Part shown: piece by piece, positions 19,419-31,695 of the stretch | Layout of the letters: each line of letters starts with the position of its first letter | Position numbering within the stretch: position 1 is the first letter of the stretch | Assembly (NCBI GenBank): GCA_031771865.1 | Contig: JASISA010000041.1 | Coordinates: 1,860,001-1,924,000, forward strand | Reading direction: 5' to 3' | DNA from: Nothophaeocryptopus gaeumannii | Taxonomy: Eukaryota > Ascomycota > Dothideomycetes > Mycosphaerellales > Mycosphaerellaceae | Length of the DNA: 64,000 nucleotides | Program-made: the position numbers and the translations under genes | Notes under the pieces: generated by a model | Told to the model about the DNA's origin: nothing | Database searches by the model: none | Seen by the model: only the letters and a program-made list of their open reading frames with translations

Positions 19419-20447
19419 ACGGGGAGCTGTTATGAGATTGTTTGTTGAGCGTTCTGTTACTGAGTCTGCTGTATACGATGATTGGCGTTGTGCTGTTGCT
19501 CCACCAAGACTGACTTTCCTTTGAAGGAGATAGCAAACGAAAAGAATATATTTTCTTTTCGCCAATGTCTTGCGTATCTTGTAGAGTTATCGCGATTATC
19601 TGTTTGAATCTCCAAGTGAGGTAAATGTCCAAGTGTGGTGGCGCGTGCCTCGGTGGTCGTCCAATGTTCGTACCTGTCGATCACTCAAGAGCACATGACC
19701 GGACGAAGTAACTTCTTGTGGGCGTTTCGAGCTTTGAGCCTCAAACTGCTTCGTCAGCCACTGACGGCATTGTGCATCTGCTGGCGATGGCCGAGGCAAT
19801 CTCATTGGCGCTTGGCAGGAATTGGTGAAGCACCAGTTGCACTGCCTCCCGAAGCAAGTCTTGCTTGTAGTCTGGGAATAAAGGGCCTCAAGAAGTCTGC
19901 AAAGATGAGGAGAGGACATCTGTCGCTGAAGCAATAAACAATCTCGTCTTCCGTCGCCAAGGGCTAAGCTTCACCAAGAGCGACCGTGCGAAAGGCTTGC
20001 TGTTGAAGCGCTGCTTTCTTCAGAGCCAATTCAAGATTCGGAGGGTTTGACGCCTGGGGGGGCTGAGATCAGGCTGCGCATACGAGTCTGCTGAATGCTG
20101 GACTCTGTTGATTGCGCCTTTCTTCGTATAGCAACTGTCCTGCATCTACCGAATTGGGCTGCGCCACGACTACAACCACCACCGATTAATACTGACCGCG
20201 CGCCCACTACTCTCACTGCCGACCGACCAAGACAACGCCCCAAGCTTCTACCGAGACTGCGATTGAGAGAAAGAGTAAGCCACTGGGCACACGGAACAGG
20301 AAGAGACGCGCTGCGGGATAGTTGCGCACGCTGGAACAGAGCGCACAGGGCTGAGGTGCTGTGATATCACAATCCATCACCGCGCGCGCATATATCGATA
20401 CAAGACAATAGCGGTCCGGCGGCAACGCTGCCACTCGCCGCACCACC
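19419..20447. other. Intergenic; long leader region of the Ost-alpha gene
   Basis: No gene supported on either strand. The final 200 bases before 20448 contain GCGCGC and CACCACCATG context and are likely 5' leader. Confidence 0.35.
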
Positions 20448-22124
20448 ATGCCTTCGTGCAATACGAAATTGGAAGACAGCTACATTCAGGAGGAGCCGCT
20501 TTGGAAAGACTTCACCTTCCACCACTTCGGCCTCTTCCTCGCAGCGATATTCGGACTCATCAGCGTGGTAATATCGCTCTTCCTCATCTTCCAACATGCA
20601 ACACACTACCTACGGCCGCTCGAGCAACGGCACATCATACGAATACTGTTCATGATTCCAGTATACAGCATTGTCAGCTTCCTAAGCTACATTTTCTACC
20701 GGAAGGCGGTGTACTTTGAGGTACTGCGGGACTGCTACGAGGCATTCTGTATCAGTTCTTTCTTTGCGCTGCTGTGCCATTACATTGCGCCGAATCTACA
20801 CGAACAGAAAGAGTACTTTCGCTCGGTGAAGCCTGTGAATTGGTTCTGGAGTTTCTTCTTCTTGCAGAAATGTACGGGAGGAGAGAACAAGGGGCCGTTC
20901 AGAAAACCGAGGAGCGGGTTGACATGGTTCAATGTCATCTGGGCTGGCATATTCCAATACTGCTTCATTCGCGTCTTCTTTACGATTGTCGGGGTCATCA
21001 GCGAGGCATTTGGACGATACTGCGAGGCCTCTCTCAGCCCGGCTTTTGCACACATTTGGGTTCTAGCTTTTGAGTGTATATCTGTAACTGTCGCCATGTT
21101 CATGGTCATCCAGTTCTACATCCAGCTCAGAGGCGATTTGGCAGAGCACAGACCATTCCTGAAAGTGCTGAGCATCAAGCTTGTCATCTTCTTCAGCTTC
21201 TGGCAAACGATCGTCATCTCCCTCCTCTCCTCAGGCAATGGACCTCTACAACCTACCAAGAAACTCGCGTACCAAGACATCAAAATCGGAATCCCCTCCG
21301 TCTTGCTCTGCATAGAAATGGCCTTCTTCTCCGTCCTCCACATGTTCGCCTACCCCTGGAAACCCTACAGCCTCAAACACAACGACCCGCTCCTCGCCAC
21401 GGGAGTAGGCTTCAGCGGCACCTCAGCAAAATATCAAGGCGGCTTCCTCGGCTGGAAAGCTATCCTAGACGCCTTCAACCCCTGGGACATCATCAAAGCC
21501 AGCGCGCGAGGCTTCCGCTGGATGTTTGTCGGTGTGAAGCGACGACACGATGATGTAAGTTATCAACCTGCGAAGCCGAGCATCGACGACCGGGCGGGAT
21601 ACGCGGGACCGACGTTTGCAGGGAGTGGACAACCTGCGACGGAGTTGCAACAGCATGGAGGGAGAGGGATGGCTGATACATATGCGGCGGAAGACGATAG
21701 AGCCGGGCTTTTGGGACATTCGGTTGTGCCTGCTAGGATGGAGACGAGTCCTTATCGAACGAATACATTCGACGGAAACGGACCTAACGAGTTCTCGCCC
21801 GTTTCGGGAGGACTACAACATCCCGCCCGCGCAGCAGACCCCAGCATCGCATACCACGGCACGGATCTCAAACCTTCGGATCTACGAGAAGCGCAAGACC
21901 AAGAGGGAATGGACAGGAATACGGGATATCATCCCGGAATGGGTCCTCCACATGGAGCAGCGATATCTACGGGTGCGAGCGGAGAGGTACATCCTGCGCA
22001 TAGAGGGCAAAGTCCACAACCTCCTCAGAACTGGAATCATTGGGCAGGGGTGCAGTTGAATGATCATGATAACCAGAATGTTGGGAGGCCGCCTACTTAT
22101 CGGACGAATGATCCTTATGGTTGA
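20448..22124 (+). CDS. Ost-alpha/TMEM184-family multi-pass membrane protein (DUF300)
   Basis: Intronless, 558 aa. The first 310 residues form about seven transmembrane helices, e.g. FGLFLAAIFGLISVVISLFL, ILFMIPVYSIVSFLSYIFY, VIWAGIFQYCFIRVFFTIVG and LSIKLVIFFSFWQTIVISLL, with the family hallmark loop YLRPLEQRHIIRI and the YEAFCISSFFALLCHYIAP segment. The remaining 250 residues are a hydrophilic tail rich in Gly, Pro, His and Arg, typical of the fungal branch of the organic solute transporter-alpha family (including yeast-type and TMEM184 members). The family acts in vacuolar or endosomal membranes and in solute transport; the role in fungi is poorly defined. The ATG at 20448 has an ACCACC context. 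Confidence 0.92.
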   Translation: MPSCNTKLEDSYIQEEPLWKDFTFHHFGLFLAAIFGLISVVISLFLIFQHATHYLRPLEQRHIIRILFMIPVYSIVSFLSYIFYRKAVYFEVLRDCYEAFCISSFFALLCHYIAPNLHEQKEYFRSVKPVNWFWSFFFLQKCTGGENKGPFRKPRSGLTWFNVIWAGIFQYCFIRVFFTIVGVISEAFGRYCEASLSPAFAHIWVLAFECISVTVAMFMVIQFYIQLRGDLAEHRPFLKVLSIKLVIFFSFWQTIVISLLSSGNGPLQPTKKLAYQDIKIGIPSVLLCIEMAFFSVLHMFAYPWKPYSLKHNDPLLATGVGFSGTSAKYQGGFLGWKAILDAFNPWDIIKASARGFRWMFVGVKRRHDDVSYQPAKPSIDDRAGYAGPTFAGSGQPATELQQHGGRGMADTYAAEDDRAGLLGHSVVPARMETSPYRTNTFDGNGPNEFSPVSGGLQHPARAADPSIAYHGTDLKPSDLREAQDQEGMDRNTGYHPGMGPPHGAAISTGASGEVHPAHRGQSPQPPQNWNHWAGVQLNDHDNQNVGRPPTYRTNDPYG

Positions 22125-25100
22125 AGTTGAGACAGATGAGGGCAGGTTGTCTATGTGAGTTGTACTGCTTGCTTTGAATTTTTGTGTGATTATTGCATGC
22201 ATGGCGTTGGTGGAAAGGTCGAACGCGAGCGGCATACGTGCTGTGTGAAGTAAACAGACATCTAATGATACTGTGGATGAGAGAGAGGCAGGCATTGGCA
22301 TTCAATAAGATACCGATTGATCAAAATCAATTCAGATGAACTCTGCTATCCACCTGAAGCCATATTTTTATTACCTCTCGTTCCTCGCATCGGTGAGTTA
22401 CACCGTCCGAGTCAGACCTACCCGATTGAAAGTGTAGGTTCCGGAGCCCTCGAGTCAGCGTAGAAGTGACAATGCAGCGGTGACGATGAAGGTCTCAACG
22501 GTTCCGGATGAGAAGATTAGTAGTGATAGTCATTGACGCTGTAATATTGCGTCGTTGATGCTGTCACTCTGAGGCACAGATGATTGTTGATCGTGAACAT
22601 GCAATATCACTTGAGCCTTGTGAGACTACTGTATGTCTCCCCAGACTTTAGTGAGAGCAGCAGCAGTATGTTGGTTGCTTCTCGCCAAGCATTTGATGGC
22701 CGAACGACAGCGATGATGCTCCTTCATGTATGCAAGGTCACTTCAGACTTGTCATTGGGGTCCGCCAGGGCTATTGACGTGATCATCGAGACGAGACAGC
22801 TGAATGCAGATGCAGATACTTTTTCCTTCTCTTCGCCACGCTACTTGCATGCTGTGTTGTGTTGTTCGACTTTGGCGGCACAGCAGCAGCGTGGAAGCAG
22901 CGATGATGCTCCCATCCTCATGCAAGATCACTTGAGACTGGGGTCTGTTTCGAGATCAGACTAGGAACAAGAGCTGAACATCCAATGCTCTCTTGTTTCG
23001 CTGGTGCTTTTTCGTTTCTCGCTTGTCCTCGTGTTTTGAAAATTGTGTGAGAATATGCGCACTTGTTGGCAAACTTGGCAGCTGTAGTAGTCGGAAGGGT
23101 ATCTATGCTATTGTAGATACGTCAGCCGTGGTTTTAGTTTTTGGCCGTTCAGTCTCATGAGTAGCTGTAGCTGAAGAAGTTCGGCAAGCAGCATTGCGCT
23201 GCTGCGTGTTTCGCGCAGACGTGGAGGCCGAGAGACCGCCGTTGCCGCGTTTGCGATAAGGTTGCAGTCCATATGTGTTTCATGCCGCTTCCATTCAAAT
23301 GCGCGGGTACATGGTACGTAGTTGATCATCCGTCTACGATGTATGCGGCTTGGGTTGTAGTGCATGGAGTTAGGCACGCTCTCGCATGGCTGCATGAGAA
23401 CAGGTCGCGTCAGCTGATGCGATGGTGTTTCCTCTGCTCACATATTCGTTCCAGTGACCAGTATAGTGTAGGATGGCGAGTGGTGGCAAATGATTGTAAA
23501 AGCAGCTGCACAGCTCTGGGGTTACCATTCTGCCGGGTCCGCATATTACGCACCCAGATTGGAGGACTGCATGATCGAGGCAAAATGCTCTCGGAGGCGT
23601 TCACCTGAAACGAGCACATCTGCCAGAATCGGCAACGGCTCCTCAGGGCCGCGTATAAGGTGACCAGGATGTAGCCGTATACCATTGATTCCTCCGTGGA
23701 GCTCCTCGCCACTGTCACAGCAAGTCGAGGACCAAGCCATGGAAACGTGGCGTAGCCTAGGTGCTGCTGAGAGGGACATTCGGAATGGACCAATAAGGTC
23801 GTTGGGAGCTTGTTAAGTCCAAGGTTGGTGGTTTAATAATCTGATTATCTCGGCGTGGGAAGCCCGGTGAGGATGGAAGGTGTTCTAGTCATGGAAGCGT
23901 CGTATCCTCGAATTGATCGATGACGTCCGCTCCCGTCCTGTCGTGGAGGTCATGATGATGCGAGTATTCTTCTTGCTGGAGAGTGCGCGTCTGCGCATGA
24001 GGTGTCACGGAAAGCTCTCTTGGTCGCAGGAAGGAGGATGGAAAGGTTATCTAGCATTGCAGTAGCGGCAGTCTGGGGCCATTGTGGTGCTGCGAGTGAG
24101 GAAGCAGCTCGGCGACGCAGCCGAGAGGTGGATGCAGGATGGCATGTGTAGTGAGGCCACGATGTTTCCCATCAAGCAACATTTGAGCCGCCGTGCTGGC
24201 ATCGGCACACTTTATCAGCATTTTTGTACCAAGAGACTTGGCATAGCGCAATACGAGGGCCGGACAGCGTCTCTCCCACACCACGTCGAACGAGAGACGC
24301 AGGACGCACACCACCTTCGCGCAGTACTGAGGTAGCTATCGCTTTTCGGAAGCTGTGCGGCTGCCAGTACCTGGACGGCCTTTCCAAGCTGCTGCAGGGC
24401 AGGCGCAGAGAGGCGCGCGAGGGAGCTTTTTTCATAAGCTCCAGGGAGTCCAGTGCAGTCCCGTGCAGAAAGTGGCCACCACCACCACCACCGCCCCCCA
24501 CGACATCACTACTCACATCGCGGTCAACGACTCGCAGGCGGTGCGCGCAATTATTGCAGGCAGCAGCAGGCACTCCCGGAGGCAGGCAGGATCTGGGCAG
24601 GGCATGTATGGCTGTATGTGTGCATGGGTGTGAATCCAACTCATGAGCCGATGCTGGCACTGTGCAGGGTTGCTAAGGTACCTCCAAACTCCGCAGCGAC
24701 AGCGACGTTCTTTCTTCTCCTCACCACCGCCCACCGTCTGGCACTTGCAGTCCCGATCTCCACACCCTTCAGATACTCTACGCGCTTTCACACGCCTTGT
24801 TGCGAGTAAGCAGCCAGCCCTGCTTCATTTCGCAATCTAAGGTCCCGCTGGTCCCAAGCGGAGCGAAGACTCTCATCGGCGTCACCACACACACAACAGC
24901 CAACATTGAACAGGGCGAGAGGTCAGCCCGAACGCGCCAGAACCAGTTCGGCCGGCTGGTAGCGCACTCAGAGGTCAGATCGAGCAGAGTCGGAGGAACG
25001 TGTCCAAAGCGGGATAGCGGTCAACGTTCATTGGTTGCTTACTGCAGATCCTCACTTGGGCGAAGTCTGCCCGTTCCGTTCTCCTCTTCCACGCTTTTGC

Positions 25101-25675
25101 ACCCTCCGAGACTCCCTCAACCTTTCACCTCCCTCCGCTCGCTCGCTCTGTCGACACCACCCTCGCTGGCGCCGCTGCATCCAACTACCCCCATCCCCAA
25201 TTCTACAAACACACACACAGTACCATCTTCCGAGCACCACAAACAGCCAGTCTGTGTGCGTCGCCGACTTCGTGCCCTGGACTCGATATACTGGATATAC
25301 CGGCCAGGAGCTCTCTAATTGACTCCTTTCGCACCACCGCTGCCGACACATCCACGTCACACGTTTTACCGCCCTGCATCGACAACGCGATTGTACAATA
25401 TTCTCGCCACCGCAGTTATCGACGCTATCACCGCTGTTTGCACCGAGTCCTCGCTCGAATTCGACAACGCTGCACCTCGGCGGCCCGGCGACCGACACGG
25501 CTCCTGTTCGCCAAGCCAACCTGAAACGCCTACCTGTTGTCAAAGGATTGCATTGAGAAGAGCCTCCTGCATGATCTCCACACGAGCTCAGTAGACAGGC
25601 GCGAGCCGCATTTGTTATATTCTTACGCCAACGCGCCAGTGTGGCCTCGTCGCCGCGCGTTTCCGCCGCGCCGTC
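22125..25675. other. 3.5-kb gene-free stretch upstream of the WSC gene
   Basis: I see no frame with family features. It contains a partly repeated segment (22708-22762 and 22898-22945 share CGATGATGCTCC....TGCAAG.TCACTT.AGAC), a CCACCACCACCACCACCG run near 24478, and a strongly pyrimidine-rich tract at about 25060-25200 that probably lies in the leader of the WSC gene. A long promoter or leader is common for fungal cell-wall sensors. Confidence 0.4.
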
Positions 25676-27383
25676 ATGAAGTTCAACAATATGCTTCCCT
25701 TCCGATGTCTCGGCCTGGGGATAGCCATTTTCGGAATGATTCCTGGAGCGGCTACCGACGACCTATCTCAGACATATTGTTCGAGCCAGAATACCGGCTC
25801 CGACTATAGTCCAGGTGAGCTTGCCCGCGAACTCCACTGAGTCCACTCGATGCGATAAGCACGCGCTTCCCGGCCACATTGCTAACTCCTTGCATAGTAT
25901 TCAGCATATATCAAACAAATGGCTTGTGCCACGACCAATGTGTGGGCAACTACGCGTTTGCCGTCGTGCAATATCAGAACTGCTGGTGCTCGGATTACAT
26001 TCCGGCTTCGACAACCAACACGGGCAGTTGCAGTGAAGACTGTCCCGGATATCCAAGCGAACAGTGTGGCAACTCCGACAGTGGCCTCTTTGGATACATC
26101 AAACTCGACAAGGCACCCTCAGGAACCGCAGGGGCTTCAGGTGCATCGAGCACATCCGCTCCGCAATCCTCAACACAACCAGTACGTACATCCCCTCACC
26201 TTCCATCACAGTACGTCCGAGTGAATCAGACTTGGAGGGGTTTTTGGTGCTTCTGTCAGATGTGAGACCATGGCATGTTCCAGACTTGCCGTGAGGTCCT
26301 ATGTCCATGATCATCTTGACAACTGAGGACGGACCTCGTCGCACGCGAATCACCCTAATCGCCCACCACTCAACTCGAAGCAACTTGTTGACCGACGGCC
26401 TACAGTCTTCGACAGCAGCGCCATCCTCAACAGAAGAACCCGAGACGAGTTATGTGAGTGTAACGGTGACGCAGTCCGCCGAGATATCAGTATCTTATGT
26501 TACTCATACTCCCACAACGAGTAAAGTATGCGTTACACATTTCTATCATGCTTGCGCGACACTATGCATTGGACCTTGATGACAGATCGGAACTCTCGAA
26601 ACACAGCGTATGGCATTTACTGATCTCCTTGTGACACAGACCTCAACCCCGTCACCCACCACTACATCAACGACTTCGACGTCCACTAGTCCGTCGAGTA
26701 CACCAGGTTCGACCCCATCAAGCACTGCGACACCACTGGGGGCGGTCACGAGCGTTGTTATGACCACGATCTCCGGAGCTGTGGTCACACAAACAGTTAC
26801 TAGCACACCCGTTCTCGCAGGTGACTCTCACGAGGATAGCATGTCCGTGCATCGATCGGAGGGCCTCGGAGCTGGCGCAATCGCAGGAATTGTCATCGGT
26901 GTTCTTGCTGCCGTTGCGGCCATCGCCGTCGCAGCTTTCCTACTCTGGCGACGCAAGCGCACCCAAGGAAATGCCGAGAACGGCACAGGTGGCGGCAAGA
27001 ACCTCGGACGTAATATGAGCGTCCTCAGCAAAGCCGGCCTTCTCGCACGTACTCGCACTAGTATTGGTGACGACGAAGGATTCCATGTCACGCCTCCGAC
27101 CGGCCAGAACAGCGTTCGACATTCGATGATGTTCGCGCCTGGCGCATCGGACGGCGTCAGTCCTGTCAGCCCACTGGGCAGTAGCCATGGCAGCAATTCT
27201 GAGAGGAGGATGAGCCGACCGATGGTATACGACCAACGACTCAATCCATCAGCGTTGTTCGCCAATGCGGAGGCGAATGGATCTCGAATATCGATGCAGG
27301 ACCAACAAGACTACAGCCGGCCTCTTGGAGTTATGAATCCAGACCCACGAGCGAGCTTCGAGTCAAGAATATCACGCGCGTAG
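25676..27383 (+). CDS. WSC-domain cell-wall integrity sensor-like protein
   Basis: Single-pass plasma-membrane protein. Proposed exons: 25676-25814, 25898-26181, 26406-26525 and 26586-27383 (446 aa). Exon 1 carries a signal peptide (CLGLGIAIFGMIPGAATDD) and the first WSC cysteine (TYCSSQNTG). Exon 2 has the remaining WSC pattern: GLCHDQCVGNYAFAVVQ, NCWCSDYIP, CSEDCPGYPSEQCGN and LFGYIKL. A Ser/Thr-rich stalk follows, then a TM helix (GAIAGIVIGVLAAVAAIAVA...LLW) and a basic RRKRTQ cytoplasmic start. Introns 1 (83 nt) and 3 (60 nt) have good signals; intron 2 (224 nt, GTACGT donor, CTACAG acceptor) is long and may hide a small exon, so the stalk sequence is uncertain. The family senses wall stress and signals through Rho1-PKC; the C-terminal tail keeps a conserved YDQRLNPSALFANAEANGS segment seen in filamentous-fungal WSC proteins. 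Confidence 0.85.
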
Positions 27384-28593
27384 CGGGTTCCCAATGCGCG
27401 CTCGACACCAAACTCATTCATATCCTTCTCGACACCTTGACACTTTTGACGACGTTGACGCACATACACTGGCATTTAGCGGAAGGCGTTCTTGGCGACA
27501 CAAAGATCTGGCTTCGAGGTGCGAAGAGTATGACACTGCCTGCTCACGCTACATGGAATATTCTTTTCTGGAAGGCACAGTGTGCAGATCCTTTCTCACT
27601 ATTGATGAACTGCCGATCATGTATTTTTGAAGGCACACGATTTTCATTCATTGTTTTGAATGCCAACAACACGCATGGAGGAGGAGATACAGTGCGGGAT
27701 GCCCGCGAAAGACGGTTGACCACTCACGCGGGAATGCGCGATGGCGACTGGAGATATACAGCGACCAAGGAAGGCATGCCACGACCAGACATACTACATG
27801 ACGGAATGCGAGGGAGAGCAAGGAGGACGGAACTACTCTGTACTACTTGGTACGCTACGTAATGATGTTTGTATCGTATGGACATGAAGACATTTTAGAT
27901 CATTTTGACTCCTTGTCCTCATAGATGTGGGCATCGTGCAATCTGCATACCGGCCAGCACGTGCTGGTTAATGGCTCGGCACTTGTGATCTGAACTCCCT
28001 TGCCTTGCGCTGCACGCTCGCCGGCAAACGGCGCTCATCACATCTCATCATCCTGGTGCTGGTCGTGTTGGTTTGCTGATTCCAACAGTCACCTCTGGGG
28101 CTCGCTCGTCTCGGCATCTGCCTCACTTCCGACATACTTGCGACGCGACTGTGTAGGAGATCTGCAAGTCACCACCACGTTCAGAGCCCTGGGGCATCGA
28201 CTTTGACTGAGCAGACGAGTCAAACGAATTCCCCAGAAGGTGATGTTGTTGACAGGATCGAGAACGTGGCCTAAGTGCCAAAACTGACAAAAGGTGAGCC
28301 ATACGTACAGATGGTTTTACTAAGCATCATACTCCGACCTCATCTCATGATATTTCTGGCCAGCAAGAACAAACGTATTCACATCGCAGAATACGTATGT
28401 CTGTGTCCATACACATCCTATAGCGATTCTTGGAGAACTGGCCGTGGCTCGGACGAGAGCTCGTGCCTTCCTCGACTGCCTTCGCGTGAACGAGTGTGAC
28501 TACCAGATGAAGCTAGATAACGTTTCACAGCAGTAGTCGCTCGAGCTCCCTGCCATCTACACCTGCGTGCTGTAGCACCTAACTCCAGTCACG
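27384..28593. other. Intergenic
   Basis: No gene supported; short frames only. The distal part is presumably the promoter of the depolymerase gene. Confidence 0.3.
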
Positions 28594-29831
28594 ATGATCA
28601 TCACTCAGCTTCTTCTCTCGAGCTGGAAATGGACCGCACACCAGCTTTCCATGAGCTCATTCAACAATGTTCAGCATACGATCATGAGCTTCTTCACCAA
28701 ACTCCTCGCCCTCAACCCATCAACATCCTCGCTATGGCCTTCAACACCACCGCCCCAAGGATTAGGCACTTACAACATCTCCCCCTCCTCAATCTCGATC
28801 TCCGGCTTCTCCTCCGGCGGTTTCATGGCCGTCCAACTCGGCATCTCCCATTCTTCCCTTTTCACAGCAGGTTTCGCAGCCCTCGCTGCCGGGCCTTACG
28901 ATTGCGCTCGTAACATCACTCAATGGGAAGGGTGTATGTATAATGCCACACCATCAATCCTCCAACCGACAATAAACATGCTTCATTGGTCTGAGGAAGG
29001 GAAGATCGACGATATCACGAATTTGAGACGCAGAAGAGTCTATCTGCAGGTTGGAGAGAAAGACTCGGTGGTAGGGACGGGACCAACACTACAGTTGGAG
29101 AAACAGGTTGATGGATTGGTTTACCTCAAGAATGTGTCCATGAATGTTCTTGAGGAAGCGGGACATGTCTTTCCCACGGATTTTGACGCTGAAGGGAACG
29201 GGGTGTGTGGAGAGAATGCTGCTCCGTATGTGGCGAACTGTGAGTATGATGGTGCGGGAGAAGTCTTGAAGTGGTTGTATGGGGAGGAGTGGGGAAAGGG
29301 GAAGAGGAGCCTTGGGCAGTTGGAGGGGAGGATTGTGAAGTTTGAACAGACTGGAGCGCTTGGAGGGCCTGGGTTGGGGAGGACCGGCTTCCTGTTCGTG
29401 CCGAAGGAGTGTGAGGAAGGCAAGGTGGAGTGTAAGTTGCACGTGGTGCTGCATGGTTGTACGCAGGGGTATGAGCAGATTGGGGAGCTGTACGTGAAGA
29501 ATACTGGGTATCGACAGTGGGCTGGTGAGTTGCTTCTCCTTAGCTTGCTGCGGTTGATGCTGACCTGGCTTGATCAGATACCAACAACATCATTGTTCTG
29601 TACCCTCAAGCTACAGTCGACTATACTCTTCATCGGATCTGGAACGGGTCATACGCCGACAACCGCAACGGATGCTTTGACTGGATCGGCTGGTCCGGAG
29701 AGAATGCTGATCAGAAAGGTGGACCACAGTTGGAGGCTGTTGTGAATATGATCAAGCGGATCATGGGAAGGTCAACAGATTCCACAGCACCGGCCCGAAG
29801 TCTCCAGGAAAGCGACAGCATTGAGCATTAG
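28594..29831 (+). CDS. Extracellular polyhydroxybutyrate (PHB) depolymerase, circularly permuted type
   Basis: Exons 28594-29524 and 29578-29831 around a 53-nt intron; 394 aa from the first ATG. The protein aligns along its length, by eye, with the Talaromyces (Penicillium) funiculosus PHB depolymerase, whose fold is a circularly permuted alpha/beta hydrolase. Seen here: lipase box GFSSGG (Ser73), Asp157 in GEKDSVVG, His191 in GHVFPTDF (spacings 84 and 34, like the 82 and 34 of that enzyme), CARNITQWEGC and PYVANCEYDGAG disulphide regions, oxyanion segment VVLHGCTQ, and the substrate-binding WNGSYADNRNGCFDWIGW. It would hydrolyse poly-(R)-3-hydroxybutyrate to monomer or oligomers outside the cell. 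The N-terminus is unresolved: neither 28594, 28651 nor 28684 gives a clean signal peptide, so a 5' exon may be missing. Its 3' end faces the MFS transporter gene 76 bp away. Confidence 0.9.
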
Positions 29832-29907
29832 GCAGATCTTCGTCTGAAATCGTTAGACCGTCTTCATGGGCACTTAGATGTCCAACTATATCTCTTTTGT
29901 ATCAGCT

Positions 29908-31695
29908 CTATGCCCTCTCCACATTGCCATTCCAAACATTAGCAGTCCTCCTCGCAACATCATCATCATTGTCAGAGAACTCCTCCACATGAGAAGTAGC
30001 ATCAACATCCTTTCCCCCAGCAACCTCTTCCGTTTCCCCATTCCTCCTGTGCTGCAGCAATCTCGCCCTACTATGTCTCGGAACAGTATCCTTGATCGCA
30101 CCCTCAACGATATTCCCCTCAAATAGAAGATATATGCTTTCGAGCGGCACACCCTTCGTCTCCGGCACACAAAATACCGTATAAATAACCATGATGCAGC
30201 AACACGCGCCAAAAAGCAAGAAAGTCCCGTAGGTTATATCCGCCAACATGATGGGCGTCAATTTTGCGATCACGAAATTCATCAACCACTGCGTCATCAA
30301 CGCAGCAGCCATAATCAGTGACCGGACATGATTCGGTGCACATTCCGCCGAAAGCACGAATGGAATCGGGCCCCAGCCAAACGAGTAGAAAACCACGAAG
30401 AGATATACGCAGATGATAGCGAAGATGCTGTTTCCCGAGAGTGCGCTTCCAGCCACGACGGGGTTGACGGCTTGGTTGATTCCGATGTAGAACATGGCAA
30501 ATGCCTGGCCCAGACCGCCGATGATGAGGGACCATTTCCGTCCGAGTTGTTCGGTCGCGAACATGAGTCCCAGGGAAGTTATGACCACTTTCACGACGCC
30601 GTAGATTCCCGTTGCGAAGAGTCCCGCCGAGGTGCCTGTGAGGCCGATAGATTTGAAGATTTGGGGGGAGTAGTAGTTGATTGAGTTTGTTCCGGTCCAT
30701 TGTTGGAAGAACATGAGGATTATGGCCATGGAGAAGGTGTAAAATGTCTTGGAGTTGCTGCAGGTGGTTTTGATTTGGGCAACGAGGGGCATCTTTTCGT
30801 GGCCATTGAAGTCGTCGATGATTTCGTCGAGCTCGGCTCCGACGTCTGGATGGGAGATTGGCAAGGCGCGGACCTGAGCGAGTGCTTTGCGTGCCTTTTC
30901 GATCTTGTTCTTCTCTACTAACCATCGAGGGGATTCGTTTTGGAAGATGATGCCGATCAGGAGGAGAGCGCCAGGGAGCATCTGAAGAGCGAAGGGAATC
31001 CGCCACTGTTTCGAGCTTGTCCCTGGGACGGACTTGTTGACTCCGAAATTGACGAAATATGCCAACATGATTCCAGCGACACTTGCACGATCGTCAGTAG
31101 TCGTTCCTCATTCCACAGTTGTCAGATCATACTTGAAAAGCTGCATGCATCCAATGCATCGACCACGAATCTCCTTGTTCGCGTTCTCACCAATATAGGT
31201 AGGAACGACCGCACTGATAAGTCCGACTCCAAAACCCCCAATGACCCGTCCAACGTAGAGCTCAGCCAGGCTAGTCGTATGCAGACCAGAACAAGTCTGT
31301 ATAATCGAACCAATGATGAAGATAATATCTGCAACAATAAGCGCAGTCTTTCGTCCGAACGCATCCGAGACGTAAAAGCTAGCCATGGCACCGAAGAAAC
31401 AGCCTGCTTGTAGGACGGAGACGATGTTTCCAGAAAGGTTCGCGTAAGCAGCCGTACCATCATCCAGACCAAAACTGTTCTGGAAACTCTTCATCGTGAG
31501 GACGCCGCCGATGAGTCCGGTATCCCTGGGAAGAAGAAGTCAGCGTCCGCTCGCGATCGCACCTTTCTCCCGGGCGCCTGTCTCTTACCATCCAAACAAC
31601 ATCCCACCAAAACTCGCCACCGCCGTGAGGCAATAAGCACGACGATATTGGACTATGTCCTGCCATATCGACGAGGTCTTGCTAGAAGTCGCCAT
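29908..31695 (-). CDS. MFS sugar-porter-family transporter
   Basis: Exons 31695-31589, 31525-31133 and 31081-29908 (introns 63 and 51 nt) give 557 aa and twelve expected helices. Splices rebuild FGWDTGLIGGVLTM (helix 1) and QLFNVAGIMLAYFVNFGV (helix 4-5), both standard for sugar porters. Motifs: DAFGRKTALI, GRVIGGFGVGLISAVVPTYI, ESPRWLV, FFQQWTGTNSINYYSP, GRKWSLI and the terminal PETKGVPLES. The pattern is close to fungal monosaccharide and quinate/hydroxyacid-type porters; the substrate cannot be told from sequence. The C-terminal tail (about 60 aa) is acidic and ends in NGNVERA. The frame is open upstream of 31695, but that ATG gives the usual short cytoplasmic N-terminus. It lies convergent to the PHB depolymerase. 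Confidence 0.93.
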
